A DNA stretch of 16,588 bases from NCBI GenBank assembly GCA_964649095.1, contig CAZYPH010000041.1, positions 1 to 16,588 on the forward strand, read 5' to 3'. The notes under the pieces are model-generated. The model made no database searches, had not been told where the DNA came from, and was given only the letters and a program-made list of their open reading frames with translations. How positions within the stretch are numbered: the first letter of the stretch is position 1; every line of letters starts with the position of its first letter. Shown here one piece after another: positions 8,379 through 15,094 of this stretch. The stretch is from CAZYPH01 sp964649095. GTDB taxonomy: Bacteria > Bdellovibrionota > UBA1018 > UBA923. A program made the translations under genes and the position numbers.

Positions 8379-9317
8379 GTGGTACTGCTCGGCCGTATGT
8401 TTTTTGCACTTCCCTATGTTCTAGCCTTCTCGGCTAACTTTCTATTTTCAACTTCTAGTTTAGCTTATTCGTATTATGCAAAACGCCACTCCCCATTATG
8501 GATGAATGCGACCAAGATTTGGGTAGCGTTCGTTTGTTTTTTAGCCACACAGGGCGTTTTGTTGATGTTTAATAAATCGTCGGTTGGTCATATCACTCTC
8601 ACAGCATTTTTATGTTTTGCGTCTAGCGGAGTCTTTGGTGTGGCTGTTGCGGACCTGTTATTGTTTCGTTCATTTGCGAAGTTGGGCCCTGCAAGAACAT
8701 TGATGATCTTTAATATACACCCCATCGTAATCGGAATACTTAGTTACTTTTTATTCCATCAAACCATTTCTACAAATCAATTGTATGCGATTCTATGTTT
8801 AATGGCTTGTGTGTTTATTATCAGTTTAGAACGTTATCGTGGCTCGGGTAGTTGGGATGTTAAATATATATTATTCGCTATATTAGGCGTTGTATTTGAT
8901 GCGTTTGGTGTTTTGTTGATGCGGCTTGGGTTTGAGAATATGCCGGCTAGCTCCGCAGTGTTGGCTAATAGCATTCGTTTTAGTACCGCTCTGGTTCTTT
9001 ATTTACTAATTTTTGGTCGTAAGATGCTCGTGTGGCGCAGTGGGCATGCCTCAGGTCGTGAACCGTTACAGAGGGATTTTCGCCTTGCGGCACTAGCATC
9101 GGTTTTTGGGCAGTTTATTAGTCTCTTACTTTGGGGCACTGCGATTAAGATAGGACACTTGGCTACGTTATCGGCGATGACGGGTTTAAATCCCATTTTG
9201 ACTACAACGGCAGAGTGTTTCTTTCATAAAAAAGCGCCGTCCGGATATCTCTGGACGGCGCTCGGTGTTTTTTTGGTCGCTATGGCGTTCCTGTTTTTAG
9301 GTAATGCCCAGCATTAA
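8379..9317 (+). CDS. EamA-family (drug/metabolite superfamily) transporter
   Basis: A 312-residue, very hydrophobic protein with about ten TM helices in two repeats, the EamA layout. Repeat 1 runs from LPYVLAFSANFLFSTSSLAYS through GVAVADLLLFRSFAKLGPARTLMIFNIHPIVIGILSYFLFHQTIS; repeat 2 from YILFAILGVVFDAFGVLLMRLG to GHLATLSAMTGLNPILTTTAECFFHKKAPSG and a last helix. The A-R-T-x-x-I-x-x-x-P and LNPILT segments are the usual helix-4 and helix-9 features. It should sit in the inner membrane and export or import a small metabolite; the substrate cannot be inferred. GTG 8379 and ATG 8397 are both plausible starts without clear Shine-Dalgarno sequences. The gene follows the fibronectin/barrel gene by 15 bp and is probably co-transcribed. 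Its TAA (9315-9317) interlocks with the TAA of the convergent coiled-coil gene at TTAA, and a strong hairpin lies inside its last 30 codons (see terminator). Confidence 0.88.
   Translation: MVLLGRMFFALPYVLAFSANFLFSTSSLAYSYYAKRHSPLWMNATKIWVAFVCFLATQGVLLMFNKSSVGHITLTAFLCFASSGVFGVAVADLLLFRSFAKLGPARTLMIFNIHPIVIGILSYFLFHQTISTNQLYAILCLMACVFIISLERYRGSGSWDVKYILFAILGVVFDAFGVLLMRLGFENMPASSAVLANSIRFSTALVLYLLIFGRKMLVWRSGHASGREPLQRDFRLAALASVFGQFISLLLWGTAIKIGHLATLSAMTGLNPILTTTAECFFHKKAPSGYLWTALGVFLVAMAFLFLGNAQH
9228..9262 (-). terminator. Intrinsic terminator for the coiled-coil gene, inside the EamA coding sequence
   Basis: Arms AGCGCCGTCC (9233-9242) and GGACGGCGCT (9253-9262) form a perfect 10-bp, very GC-rich stem with a 10-nt loop. 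Read on the minus strand the stem is followed directly by a T-tract (the A-run at 9228-9232), a textbook Rho-independent terminator placed 51 nt after the coiled-coil gene's stop. On the plus strand the same stem is followed by seven T (9268-9274) after a 5-nt spacer, so it might also act weakly in that direction, before the EamA stop codon. Confidence 0.8.
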
Positions 9318-10924
9318 CGATTAGCAGAGTTTGGACACGAGTGTTCTACGGTGTCAGACCATATCACACGTCCGTTAGACCCTGAAAACTCAAGACCAAT
9401 GCGCATGTTTAAGCGGGCAGCGCTTAACGTCCATGTCGTCATTAATTGCTGAAAACTCGGGCCGCTTACGTTGATTACTGTAAAAGTCGAAGTCGCGCCA
9501 TCGCTGCGCACAAAGCGGTATTTATATTCGCCGGCTTGATTAAAGTTTACACTAAATAATGCGACATAACTTTTCGGGCATCGGCTGTTGTCTGACGTTA
9601 ACATGAATTTTGATGTTACGACCTCTGGTCCTGACACTGCGCGATTGTGTGTGTTCTGAATCTCTGGGGTGGCATTGTTATTCTGCGGTGTAGGTGCATT
9701 ATTGCTTCCAACACTATTCGGCATGTTGGCAGTATTCTGAATCTCTAATGTACTGGCGACGCTGCGTTTTACTAGTTGAGGGTCTTTAATGACATCGACG
9801 AATCGCACGATGTTGGTATTCATCGATTTCTCAAGATTCAACGCATTTTCAATTCTGCGATCCATATTTGCATTTAAAGACTCGGTAAAATTATTACCAA
9901 CAACACCGTTCACACGACGTTGATCGTCGATCTGTCGGCGTTCGTCACGAATAACCGCGATTAATTCTTTGGTGCGTAGTGAACGATCGTTGTGAGTATT
10001 CTGAAGCATCCGCACTTCAGCAGACGTGTCTGCTATCGATGATTTCAACTGAGCTGAAGACAGCTTATGCTGATCTTGCATCATGCGGTTGTGGCGTTCT
10101 TGTATAATAGTCAGTTGTGCCCGTGCGCGTTCGTGTTGTGCCACAATCTGTTCCAGCTCGTGCATGTGTTTTTCTGTATTCGCACGATACTTTTCTTGAG
10201 CGTGTTGTGTTCTATCGTCGTGTGCAGGTGCTTTTTCTGACTTTCCATCGTGGTTATTGGCACCGCTTGAGGCATTAGCGTGTGGTTTGGTTGATTCTTT
10301 AGCAACCTCAGCCGCGATTTTTTGTTCAAATTGTTTGGCTTTTTCTTCTAACAGCGCAATCTTTTGATTGGCGTTTTGAGCTTGTTTTTCGTTAGCGTCA
10401 GCGACTTTTTCGTCTACCGCTAATTTTGTCTCGGCATTTAAAATCTTTTGTTTCTCTAATGTACCGTTCGCGCCACTCATGGTCGACGTCGTTTTGTGGA
10501 TGTCCGAATGGTTAGCTAGTTTGCTTTCTTCATCTTTCAGTTTGGTCTTTAACTCAAGAATTTTGGCTTCAAGCACACTGAGCTCTTGTGTGATCTGCAC
10601 ACTGCGGCCACGAAGTGATTTTAGTTCGTTATCGATAGTCGCAATGTCATTTCTAATAGAGACTAATTCTTCTTTACTAAGATTTTCTTTTTTCGCTTCA
10701 TACTTCGTTTGAAGTCGATTCAGATCCTGCAACATTTGATTGTAGTTCTGTTCAATGTTCTGGCGTTCCGAGATTAAACTAGTAAGCCTTTGATGTAAGG
10801 TTTGATATTCGGCCTGAGCGTCCATCGATGCTCTCAATGCGGGCATCGGCGACGAAATTGAAATTAAAAGTGAGAAAAATAACAACGACTGTGCTTTTTT
10901 AAGACGATTCGATGATTTGATCAT
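9314..10924 (-). CDS. Secreted coiled-coil protein with a C-terminal Ig-like disulfide domain
   Basis: A 536-residue exported protein. The N-terminus (basic SSNRLKK, hydrophobic SLLFFSLLISIS, cleavage near ALRA|S) is a type I signal peptide. Residues about 36-360 are rich in Glu, Lys, Gln, Asn and Ala with heptad-like spacing, a long coiled coil broken by a low-complexity His/Ser/Gly/Asn stretch near 215-240. An Asn/Pro-rich linker (about 395-435, with EIQNT twice) leads to a compact beta-rich domain starting at about 438, with CPKS (C449), YRFVRSDGAT, TTWTLSA and terminal C530. This CP ... Y-x-W/F-x-RSDGA ... W-x-L ... C layout resembles an Ig-like domain of secreted proteins whose two cysteines bridge the end strands. 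ATG 10924 has a GGGGG Shine-Dalgarno 6 nt upstream (10931-10935). It probably forms a periplasmic or surface fibre or spacer; function unknown. Confidence 0.82.
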   Translation of the reverse strand: MIKSSNRLKKAQSLLFFSLLISISSPMPALRASMDAQAEYQTLHQRLTSLISERQNIEQNYNQMLQDLNRLQTKYEAKKENLSKEELVSIRNDIATIDNELKSLRGRSVQITQELSVLEAKILELKTKLKDEESKLANHSDIHKTTSTMSGANGTLEKQKILNAETKLAVDEKVADANEKQAQNANQKIALLEEKAKQFEQKIAAEVAKESTKPHANASSGANNHDGKSEKAPAHDDRTQHAQEKYRANTEKHMHELEQIVAQHERARAQLTIIQERHNRMMQDQHKLSSAQLKSSIADTSAEVRMLQNTHNDRSLRTKELIAVIRDERRQIDDQRRVNGVVGNNFTESLNANMDRRIENALNLEKSMNTNIVRFVDVIKDPQLVKRSVASTLEIQNTANMPNSVGSNNAPTPQNNNATPEIQNTHNRAVSGPEVVTSKFMLTSDNSRCPKSYVALFSVNFNQAGEYKYRFVRSDGATSTFTVINVSGPSFQQLMTTWTLSAARLNMRIGLEFSGSNGRVIWSDTVEHSCPNSANR

Positions 10925-11087
10925 TTTATTCCCCCAAACGAATAAAAGTGGTGGTCGCTTTTAATTGTAAAAGGGGAGATTTAATTCAACAGTGTTGTTT
11001 GTTGTCTGCAGATATTCTTATTAAATATTAAATATTTAGTAATATATTATATATTAAATATACAGTCTCTGTAAGTTTGTTAAACGA
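10925..11087. other. AT-rich intergenic region between the HAMP gene and the coiled-coil gene
   Basis: A 163-bp gap containing a 44-nt stretch (11018-11061) with a single G and no C, made of repeated TAAATATT/ATATTA words. Next to the minus-strand start lies the GGGGG ribosome site of the coiled-coil gene. No convincing -35/-10 pair at 16-18 bp spacing was found; the AT-rich stretch could act as an upstream promoter element or a bent or melting segment. No DnaA boxes and no clear terminator for the HAMP gene were seen. Confidence 0.45.
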
Positions 11088-11537
11088 TTAACTTTGAGAG
11101 CGCTGATCTAACACTTTATTTAGATTACTGGCCAAGTCCTGAAATTCATCGTTCGGGCGTAAATGAACGCGCTGATTTGGGTTTCCATTGAGAATATTCA
11201 TGAGTACGCGATTCATATGAAATACTGGTCCCGCAGCGCGGTGCGATATAACCAATCCAATGACACTAATGAGTGCCAAAAAAGTAAAACTAGCTATGCC
11301 CAAGATGACGAGGATATTTTTTAACTCACCGTATAGCTGCTGCCGAGCCTGCTCTGTCATGGGCGATAGTTCGACTAGTAGGGTGTAGTTCTCGTGCATA
11401 AAATAGTAGAAGATACCCGCATTGATACAGACTAGAAGTAGGCCTGAGGTGCCTAACCAAAAAATATACTTAAGTTGAAAACGCGGATTAATTAGAAAAT
11501 TTTTAATCGATCTTTTATTTCTGGGGTGGTCTGTCAT
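11088..11537 (-). CDS. Two-TM HAMP-domain protein without an output domain
   Basis: A 149-residue inner-membrane protein. A basic cytoplasmic N-terminus contains NFLINPRFQLKYIFW, a motif I associate with a family of short HAMP proteins in deltaproteobacteria-like genomes. It is followed by TM1 (about 25-47), a short periplasmic loop (about 48-72), TM2 (about 74-98) and a HAMP domain (about 99-145) with the conserved Pro (P104) of helix 1 and the D-E-F (130-132) before helix 2. The protein stops right after HAMP: no kinase, cyclase or methyl-accepting region. It probably senses or transmits an envelope signal by pairing with another HAMP protein. ATG 11537 has a GAGAGAG Shine-Dalgarno about 7 nt upstream. 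The CxxC protein gene lies 27 bp upstream on the same strand, suggesting an operon. Confidence 0.8.
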   Translation of the reverse strand: MTDHPRNKRSIKNFLINPRFQLKYIFWLGTSGLLLVCINAGIFYYFMHENYTLLVELSPMTEQARQQLYGELKNILVILGIASFTFLALISVIGLVISHRAAGPVFHMNRVLMNILNGNPNQRVHLRPNDEFQDLASNLNKVLDQRSQS

Positions 11538-11564
11538 TGTATACTCTCTCTGTAAGCGCTTTAA

Positions 11565-11915
11565 TTAGTTCAGGCACGGTTGGCATTTCTTAGAATCGGC
11601 AGACATCTTATTAGCTAAAAGATTGTTGTTAAGAGCTTCGATTTTTGCCGTCCATACAAATATGTTTGAGCTAATTTTTATACGTGCCGAGGTGCTGTTT
11701 TCTGGTGTCTTTTCCAACATTTGTTGATTCTTCGAAAGCATGTCGTTGGCTTTGGCTAATTGATCACTTATCAAAAGTTTTGCGTCGATAAATGGTTTGC
11801 AGCCTGCGCAATTTACTTGGCCTTGAGCGTTAGCATCTGTTGATAACAACGTAACCAGAGTCGGGGTAATCAATAATAAAGTTATATATAGAAAATTCAA
11901 TTTGCTGATCTTCAC
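11565..11915 (-). CDS. Small secreted protein with two CxxC motifs
   Basis: From GTG 11915 the product is 116 residues; TTG 11939 would add eight before the signal peptide and lacks a Shine-Dalgarno. The signal peptide ends at A-N-A|Q (about residue 30). The mature part starts with NCAGC (C36, C39) and ends with KKCQPCLN (C111, C114), so two CxxC pairs bracket a helical middle of roughly 70 residues rich in Lys, Asn, Ser and Leu. This could be a disulfide-stabilised helical hairpin, a metal or heme-binding clamp (no CxxCH is present, so not c-type heme), or a redox protein, although no thioredoxin fold is apparent. I do not recognise the family. It is upstream of, and probably co-transcribed with, the HAMP protein, so a periplasmic ligand or sensor partner is a reasonable guess. 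The start codon is uncertain. Confidence 0.65.
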   Translation of the reverse strand: MKISKLNFLYITLLLITPTLVTLLSTDANAQGQVNCAGCKPFIDAKLLISDQLAKANDMLSKNQQMLEKTPENSTSARIKISSNIFVWTAKIEALNNNLLANKMSADSKKCQPCLN

Positions 11916-11939
11916 TGAAATAAGTGTAACTCTAGACAA

Positions 11940-12080
11940 TTAATTAGAAAATAGAATGACAGAATAGAATAAAGCCATAATGCGCATCGTCATTCCTAGT
12001 GGGCTATTCATTCAATGATCGTTGGCAAATTTTTGCCTACTGCAGGATAATAAAATGTATGTAGGGTGTGAGTAGAATCA
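11940..12080. other. Divergent intergenic region
   Basis: About 140 bp separate the minus-strand CxxC gene from the plus-strand TolC gene. The right half holds the promoter described at 12022-12051. In the left half the words ATAGAAT/AGAATAAA recur (about 11947-11975), and no clear minus-strand -35/-10 pair could be picked out. No ORF of note and no RNA gene were seen. Confidence 0.4.
12022..12051 (+). promoter_or_regulatory. Sigma70-like promoter with an inverted repeat over the -35 box
   Basis: TTGGCA (12022-12027) and GATAAT (12046-12051) each match 5 of 6 consensus bases with an 18-bp spacer, placing the transcription start near 12058 and giving a leader of about 40 nt before the TolC-type gene. 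The inverted repeat GGCAAA-TT-TTTGCC (12024-12037) overlaps the -35 box and the upstream half of the spacer, where a dimeric regulator would block RNA polymerase. Seen directly; regulation is inferred. Confidence 0.5.
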
Positions 12081-12095
12081 TTGGGGGCGTTTGAG

Positions 12096-13547
12096 GTGGT
12101 GTTAGGTAATATTCATGATTTTAAATATATAACTTTTTTTCGAATATATTTAGTTGCTTGTATATTGTTATCCGCCCTCGGCCAGCCCGTTTTAGCTGCT
12201 ACGCAATCACTAGGTGAATCACTGACCATCGAACGCGCCATTGCAAAGGCCCTCGATCGCAACCCTGTAATGTTAGACCGCCGCCTTATATTTGAACGTA
12301 GTGAACTTGATTACGCCTCTGCTCGCGACCGATTATGGTTACCTCAGATTGCGTTAGAGAGTACTTCCAGATCGACGTTCACCTTGACACAGCTACCCGA
12401 TAGCACTGCGACATCAAAGACCTTCGGTGATCCTGGGTGGTTACGTGAACGTGGCACACCGAGCTCTCAGGTAGGGGTGCGTTTAGCGGAGTTTACGATC
12501 TATAATTCTGGGCGAGATAAAGACGCCTACGAGGCCGCAAAGTTGCAGTACGATCGAGCGGAAACCCGTTTAGTAGAGGCTAAACGTCGCGTCATTTTTC
12601 AAACCATCCAGTCGTATTACGATCTTAAAACCAAACAAGATCTTTTGGAAATTTCTCGTCGATCGGTCGAACAGGCTGAGGCGATATTTGAGTTGGTAAA
12701 GTCTCGACTAGCCTTAGGTCAAGCTCAGGCCAGTGATATTTCGTCGGCCGAGGTCGATTTGTTGAATGCAAAAAATATATTTATTTCCGATCGTACCAGA
12801 TACCAACAGGGTCTTTGGGGGCTTAATCGTATTCTGGGCGACTCTATTAATACAGCTTATCAGCTGACGTCTGAGGTTAAGTTCGACAAAATCAATATTT
12901 CCCTAAGTGAATTGATCGCACATTATAAAGAAACATCCCCCGATATCCGAGATGCCAAACTGAACTATGAGCAATCTAAGATTCAACTTCGATTGGCTGA
13001 AAAAAATCGTCTACCATTACCTCGCGTACAATTCTCTGGTTTGTTTGTCGGCTATGAGTTTGCGGGTTTGAATAGTGTCAAACAGCGAACGACAACTCTT
13101 TCGGATACGTCAGGCAATTTCAACCTACAAGCGCAGGTCACGCTTACGCTGCCACTATACGGGCCTGACGGTTTATTCAATGCACGTGAAATTCGTCGTG
13201 CCGAAATTGATGCTGAACGTGCCGAAGTAGAACTACGCAATGCCGCAAACGTTACTGATGTTCAGGTGCGGTCTTTATTTACGCAGATAGTTCAGTTAGA
13301 GGAAAGTATTCGAAACTACGAAAAACTGTTTAAAGAAGCCTCTGTGGTCTTTAATGCTTCGCTATCTAAATTGCAGACACCAAGTATGACCAATCGTTTA
13401 GACTTTAAAAACTCCATCGAGCAGATTCGTTCTGCCGAACAGAGTCTTACTAGTTCGATTCTGGAACACATCCAATTGAAATTACAGTTGGCCGAGACTG
13501 TTGGTATCGATCGTCTTGATCGCACCAGTCAAGAGGGCTTTAGATAA
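12096..13547 (+). CDS. TolC-family outer membrane channel (second copy in window)
   Basis: About 483 residues from GTG 12096, preceded by a GGGGG ribosome site (12083-12087). TTG 12081 and GTG 12099 are alternatives. A signal peptide (FFRIYLVACILLSALGQPVLA|ATQ) precedes LTIERAIAKALDRNP, the standard TolC/OEP opening, followed by two repeats of long helices. YEAAKLQYDRAETRLVEAKRRVIFQTIQSYYDL with IFELVKSRLALGQAQASDISSAEVDL is the first coiled-coil hairpin, and the second repeat includes VTLTLPLYGPDGLFNAREIRRAEIDAERA. PLYGPDG replaces the common PLFxGG turn. It should form a trimeric export duct for a type I secretion or efflux system, but no inner-membrane partner is nearby, and it is distinct from the channel at 1150. 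The next gene starts inside its TAA (TAATG), so the two are translationally coupled. Confidence 0.9.
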   Translation: MVLGNIHDFKYITFFRIYLVACILLSALGQPVLAATQSLGESLTIERAIAKALDRNPVMLDRRLIFERSELDYASARDRLWLPQIALESTSRSTFTLTQLPDSTATSKTFGDPGWLRERGTPSSQVGVRLAEFTIYNSGRDKDAYEAAKLQYDRAETRLVEAKRRVIFQTIQSYYDLKTKQDLLEISRRSVEQAEAIFELVKSRLALGQAQASDISSAEVDLLNAKNIFISDRTRYQQGLWGLNRILGDSINTAYQLTSEVKFDKINISLSELIAHYKETSPDIRDAKLNYEQSKIQLRLAEKNRLPLPRVQFSGLFVGYEFAGLNSVKQRTTTLSDTSGNFNLQAQVTLTLPLYGPDGLFNAREIRRAEIDAERAEVELRNAANVTDVQVRSLFTQIVQLEESIRNYEKLFKEASVVFNASLSKLQTPSMTNRLDFKNSIEQIRSAEQSLTSSILEHIQLKLQLAETVGIDRLDRTSQEGFR

Positions 13548-14233
13548 TGAATAGATTATTAGGTATATTTAAACTATTAAATATAATTTTTTTCATATTT
13601 ACTGTACCCCTTCTCGCTGCGGTCAGAAAAAAAATGCCTGCAACTACGATCGCAATAGAAGAACCTAGCAGTACCGACCATGAGCATATTTCAAAATGGT
13701 ATTTTTCTGGTGGGCTCAACTCAACGGCCCGTTTTGACGGTCTTTACGGGTTTTCGGTGGCATCGGGTCGCAGTTTTGATGTTTTAAATCTTGAAATGTA
13801 TTTGGCTCATTACAAGGTTTCTGGTCGAGCCGCTCAGGTGCATCACCGCGGCATCACAGCAGCAGAACAACCAGTTGGGCACGAGGCCTTTGTCGATCGA
13901 ATGTCAATCGATGGAGCCATGTGGTCGGTTGGTGTTGGTGCGAATCTAACCCATAAGCTCATTCGTGATGACCATTGGACGGAGCTTATGGGCTTCAATC
14001 TTGGTTATATTACGTATAACGAGAGCCCGCGTAGTGCGTCGTTTAACGGTGGGCACCTTAAAGTATTTGGCGGGATAGGCTATCGGTTTGAGTCGCTGAC
14101 TCTCACTAGCGTGTTAGCGTGGAATCAGGTGTTTGCTCGTCGTGTTAATTCTGATTTGGCTTACCAATCGTATGGTTACCTTCCGATGCAGTGGGCAAGT
14201 ATTGAGCTGGGCTTACTCTTTTATGCTTTCTAA
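13547..14233 (+). CDS. Outer-membrane beta-barrel protein coupled to the TolC gene
   Basis: A 228-residue protein whose ATG (13547-13549) overlaps the TolC stop as TAATG, with an AGAGGG Shine-Dalgarno about 9 nt upstream, so it is translated together with the channel. The N-terminus (MNRLLGIFKLLNIIFFIFTVPLLAAV) is a signal peptide. The mature part alternates aromatic and small or polar residues in strand-like pieces (KWYFSGGLNSTARF, FDVLNLEMYLAHYKV, MWSVGVGANLTHKL, LMGFNLGYITYN, HLKVFGGIGYRF, WASIELGLLFYAF). It ends in Phe, the usual C-terminal signal for the BAM machinery. About eight to ten strands fit the length. I do not recognise a specific family. A partner of the adjacent channel, or a coat or stability factor, is inferred from the coupling only. 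Confidence 0.78.
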   Translation: MNRLLGIFKLLNIIFFIFTVPLLAAVRKKMPATTIAIEEPSSTDHEHISKWYFSGGLNSTARFDGLYGFSVASGRSFDVLNLEMYLAHYKVSGRAAQVHHRGITAAEQPVGHEAFVDRMSIDGAMWSVGVGANLTHKLIRDDHWTELMGFNLGYITYNESPRSASFNGGHLKVFGGIGYRFESLTLTSVLAWNQVFARRVNSDLAYQSYGYLPMQWASIELGLLFYAF

Positions 14234-14240
14234 TCAAGCG

Positions 14241-14480
14241 CTATTTTGACGAGATCGGACGGATGATTTTTCCAGTAATGGCTCCCACCGAAATATGGGG
14301 CAGTTTTTGTGGCCCGAATTGTGAGGCATCTTTTGGAGTACTTGTTTGCACTTTTGGCTGATGTGATGGCGCTGTCGATAGTCGTTGCGGTGGAGGAGCT
14401 TTGGCAATGCTAGCCTTTAAAAGAGCAATGCGTTGTGTGGTTTCTATATATAATTTTTCTAATATTGATTCGTTCATCAC
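14241..14480 (-). CDS. Small hypothetical protein, last gene of the nusB-side cluster
   Basis: A 79-residue product beginning at GTG 14480 or ATG 14477; the start overlaps the upstream gene's TGA (GTGA or TGATG), indicating translational coupling. A GGGG ribosome site lies about 7 nt before the GTG. The N-terminal third (NESILEKLYIETTQRIALLKASIAKA) is an amphipathic helix. The middle is a Pro/Ser/Gln/Thr-rich probably disordered linker, and the end (HISVGAITGKIIRPISSK) is a short beta-like, basic segment. No signal peptide, membrane segment or cysteine. I do not recognise it. The tight overlap suggests it acts with, or is made in ratio to, the upstream M17-N-like protein. It ends 7 bp from the convergent barrel gene. 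Confidence 0.6.
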   Translation of the reverse strand: MMNESILEKLYIETTQRIALLKASIAKAPPPQRLSTAPSHQPKVQTSTPKDASQFGPQKLPHISVGAITGKIIRPISSK

Positions 14481-15094
14481 TTTACGACCCCATCTAAAAT
14501 AGTGGCAGCAGAGGAAGTGTTGGTAACACTATTTTCAAGCCAGTGGCATTTTACTTGGATCAATTTTTGAATCTGATTCGCGTTGCGTGGTGTGTTTGAT
14601 AACTCAGCAAGATTTTCAGTGCTCAGTATAGCATCGGAAATATTTAAATTCTTTAATGTAGAGCGTACTTTCTCGAGCGACGGATTCGTAAATACCAAAA
14701 GGCGCACATACTGCGTATCCGATGAGTTCAGTTTAAACGGAAACAGCAAAGGGTCCTCGCTGTGTAGTGTTTCGTCGTTACCATGTTGTCCGACAAAGTG
14801 GCGTTCTATTAATTTAGAAATAGGCGCGCCCAACGACCAATCAAGAGCTCCAAGCAATCCGACCATGGGCGCTTGTTTAGGAAGAAATGTGACAATAGCA
14901 AAGGCCGAATCGGTCGCACGCAGGTTTTGTACGTGTGTAGTCAGGGCCGACAGAATTTCAAGAACAGAACGACCTTGTGCGTGGTCTTTTTTAGGAACCA
15001 CATTGTTTATGCTACTAAAATTAAGATTAAAGGGTTGTTCAATTAGGTTTACTGGTAGATTTCCTGGTAGATTTACTGGGTGCGGTATATTCAC
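14477..15094 (-). CDS. Probable standalone M17-peptidase N-terminal-like (macro-fold-like) domain protein
   Basis: A 205-residue soluble protein from GTG 15094, with an AGGGAG Shine-Dalgarno about 11 nt upstream. After a low-complexity N-terminus with NLP/VNL repeats (residues 6-18, encoded by 12-bp DNA repeats), residues about 62-150 resemble the N-terminal domain of leucyl aminopeptidases. AFAIVTFLPKQ is followed by GALDWSLGAPISKLIERHFVGQHG (compare the D-x-x-x-G-x-x-S-x-L-x-x-R-x-x-x-G-x-x-G pattern) and then YVRLLVF at the place of RILLIG. None of the metal-binding catalytic C-terminal domain is present, so it cannot be a peptidase. The match is by eye and moderate; it may be another Rossmann-like fold. 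It lies 70 bp downstream of nusB on the same strand and overlaps the next small gene, so it probably belongs to the glyA-nusB transcript. Its role is unknown. Confidence 0.65.
   Translation of the reverse strand: MNIPHPVNLPGNLPVNLIEQPFNLNFSSINNVVPKKDHAQGRSVLEILSALTTHVQNLRATDSAFAIVTFLPKQAPMVGLLGALDWSLGAPISKLIERHFVGQHGNDETLHSEDPLLFPFKLNSSDTQYVRLLVFTNPSLEKVRSTLKNLNISDAILSTENLAELSNTPRNANQIQKLIQVKCHWLENSVTNTSSAATILDGVVK
15051..15082. repeat. Short 12-bp tandem repeat in the start of the M17-N-like gene
   Basis: ACTGGTAGATTT (15051-15062) is followed by CCTGGTAGATTT (15063-15074) and a partial third unit ACTGGGTG. Being in phase, it encodes the tetrapeptide-like run VNLP-GNLP-VNLI at the protein's N-terminus. 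The repeat could expand or contract without a frameshift. Confidence 0.6.

Noticed and set aside
11018..11061. AT-only stretch as a possible replication origin or unwinding element
   Set aside because: No DnaA boxes or origin-linked genes nearby; ordinary AT-rich intergenic DNA is sufficient.
11059..11556. Two 17-bp near-copies of TATAC-xx-TCTCTGTAAG (11059-11075 and 11540-11556) flanking the HAMP gene
   Set aside because: 15 of 17 bases match, but a rough estimate gives close to one such pair by chance within this distance, and the second copy is explained by the HAMP gene's ribosome site.
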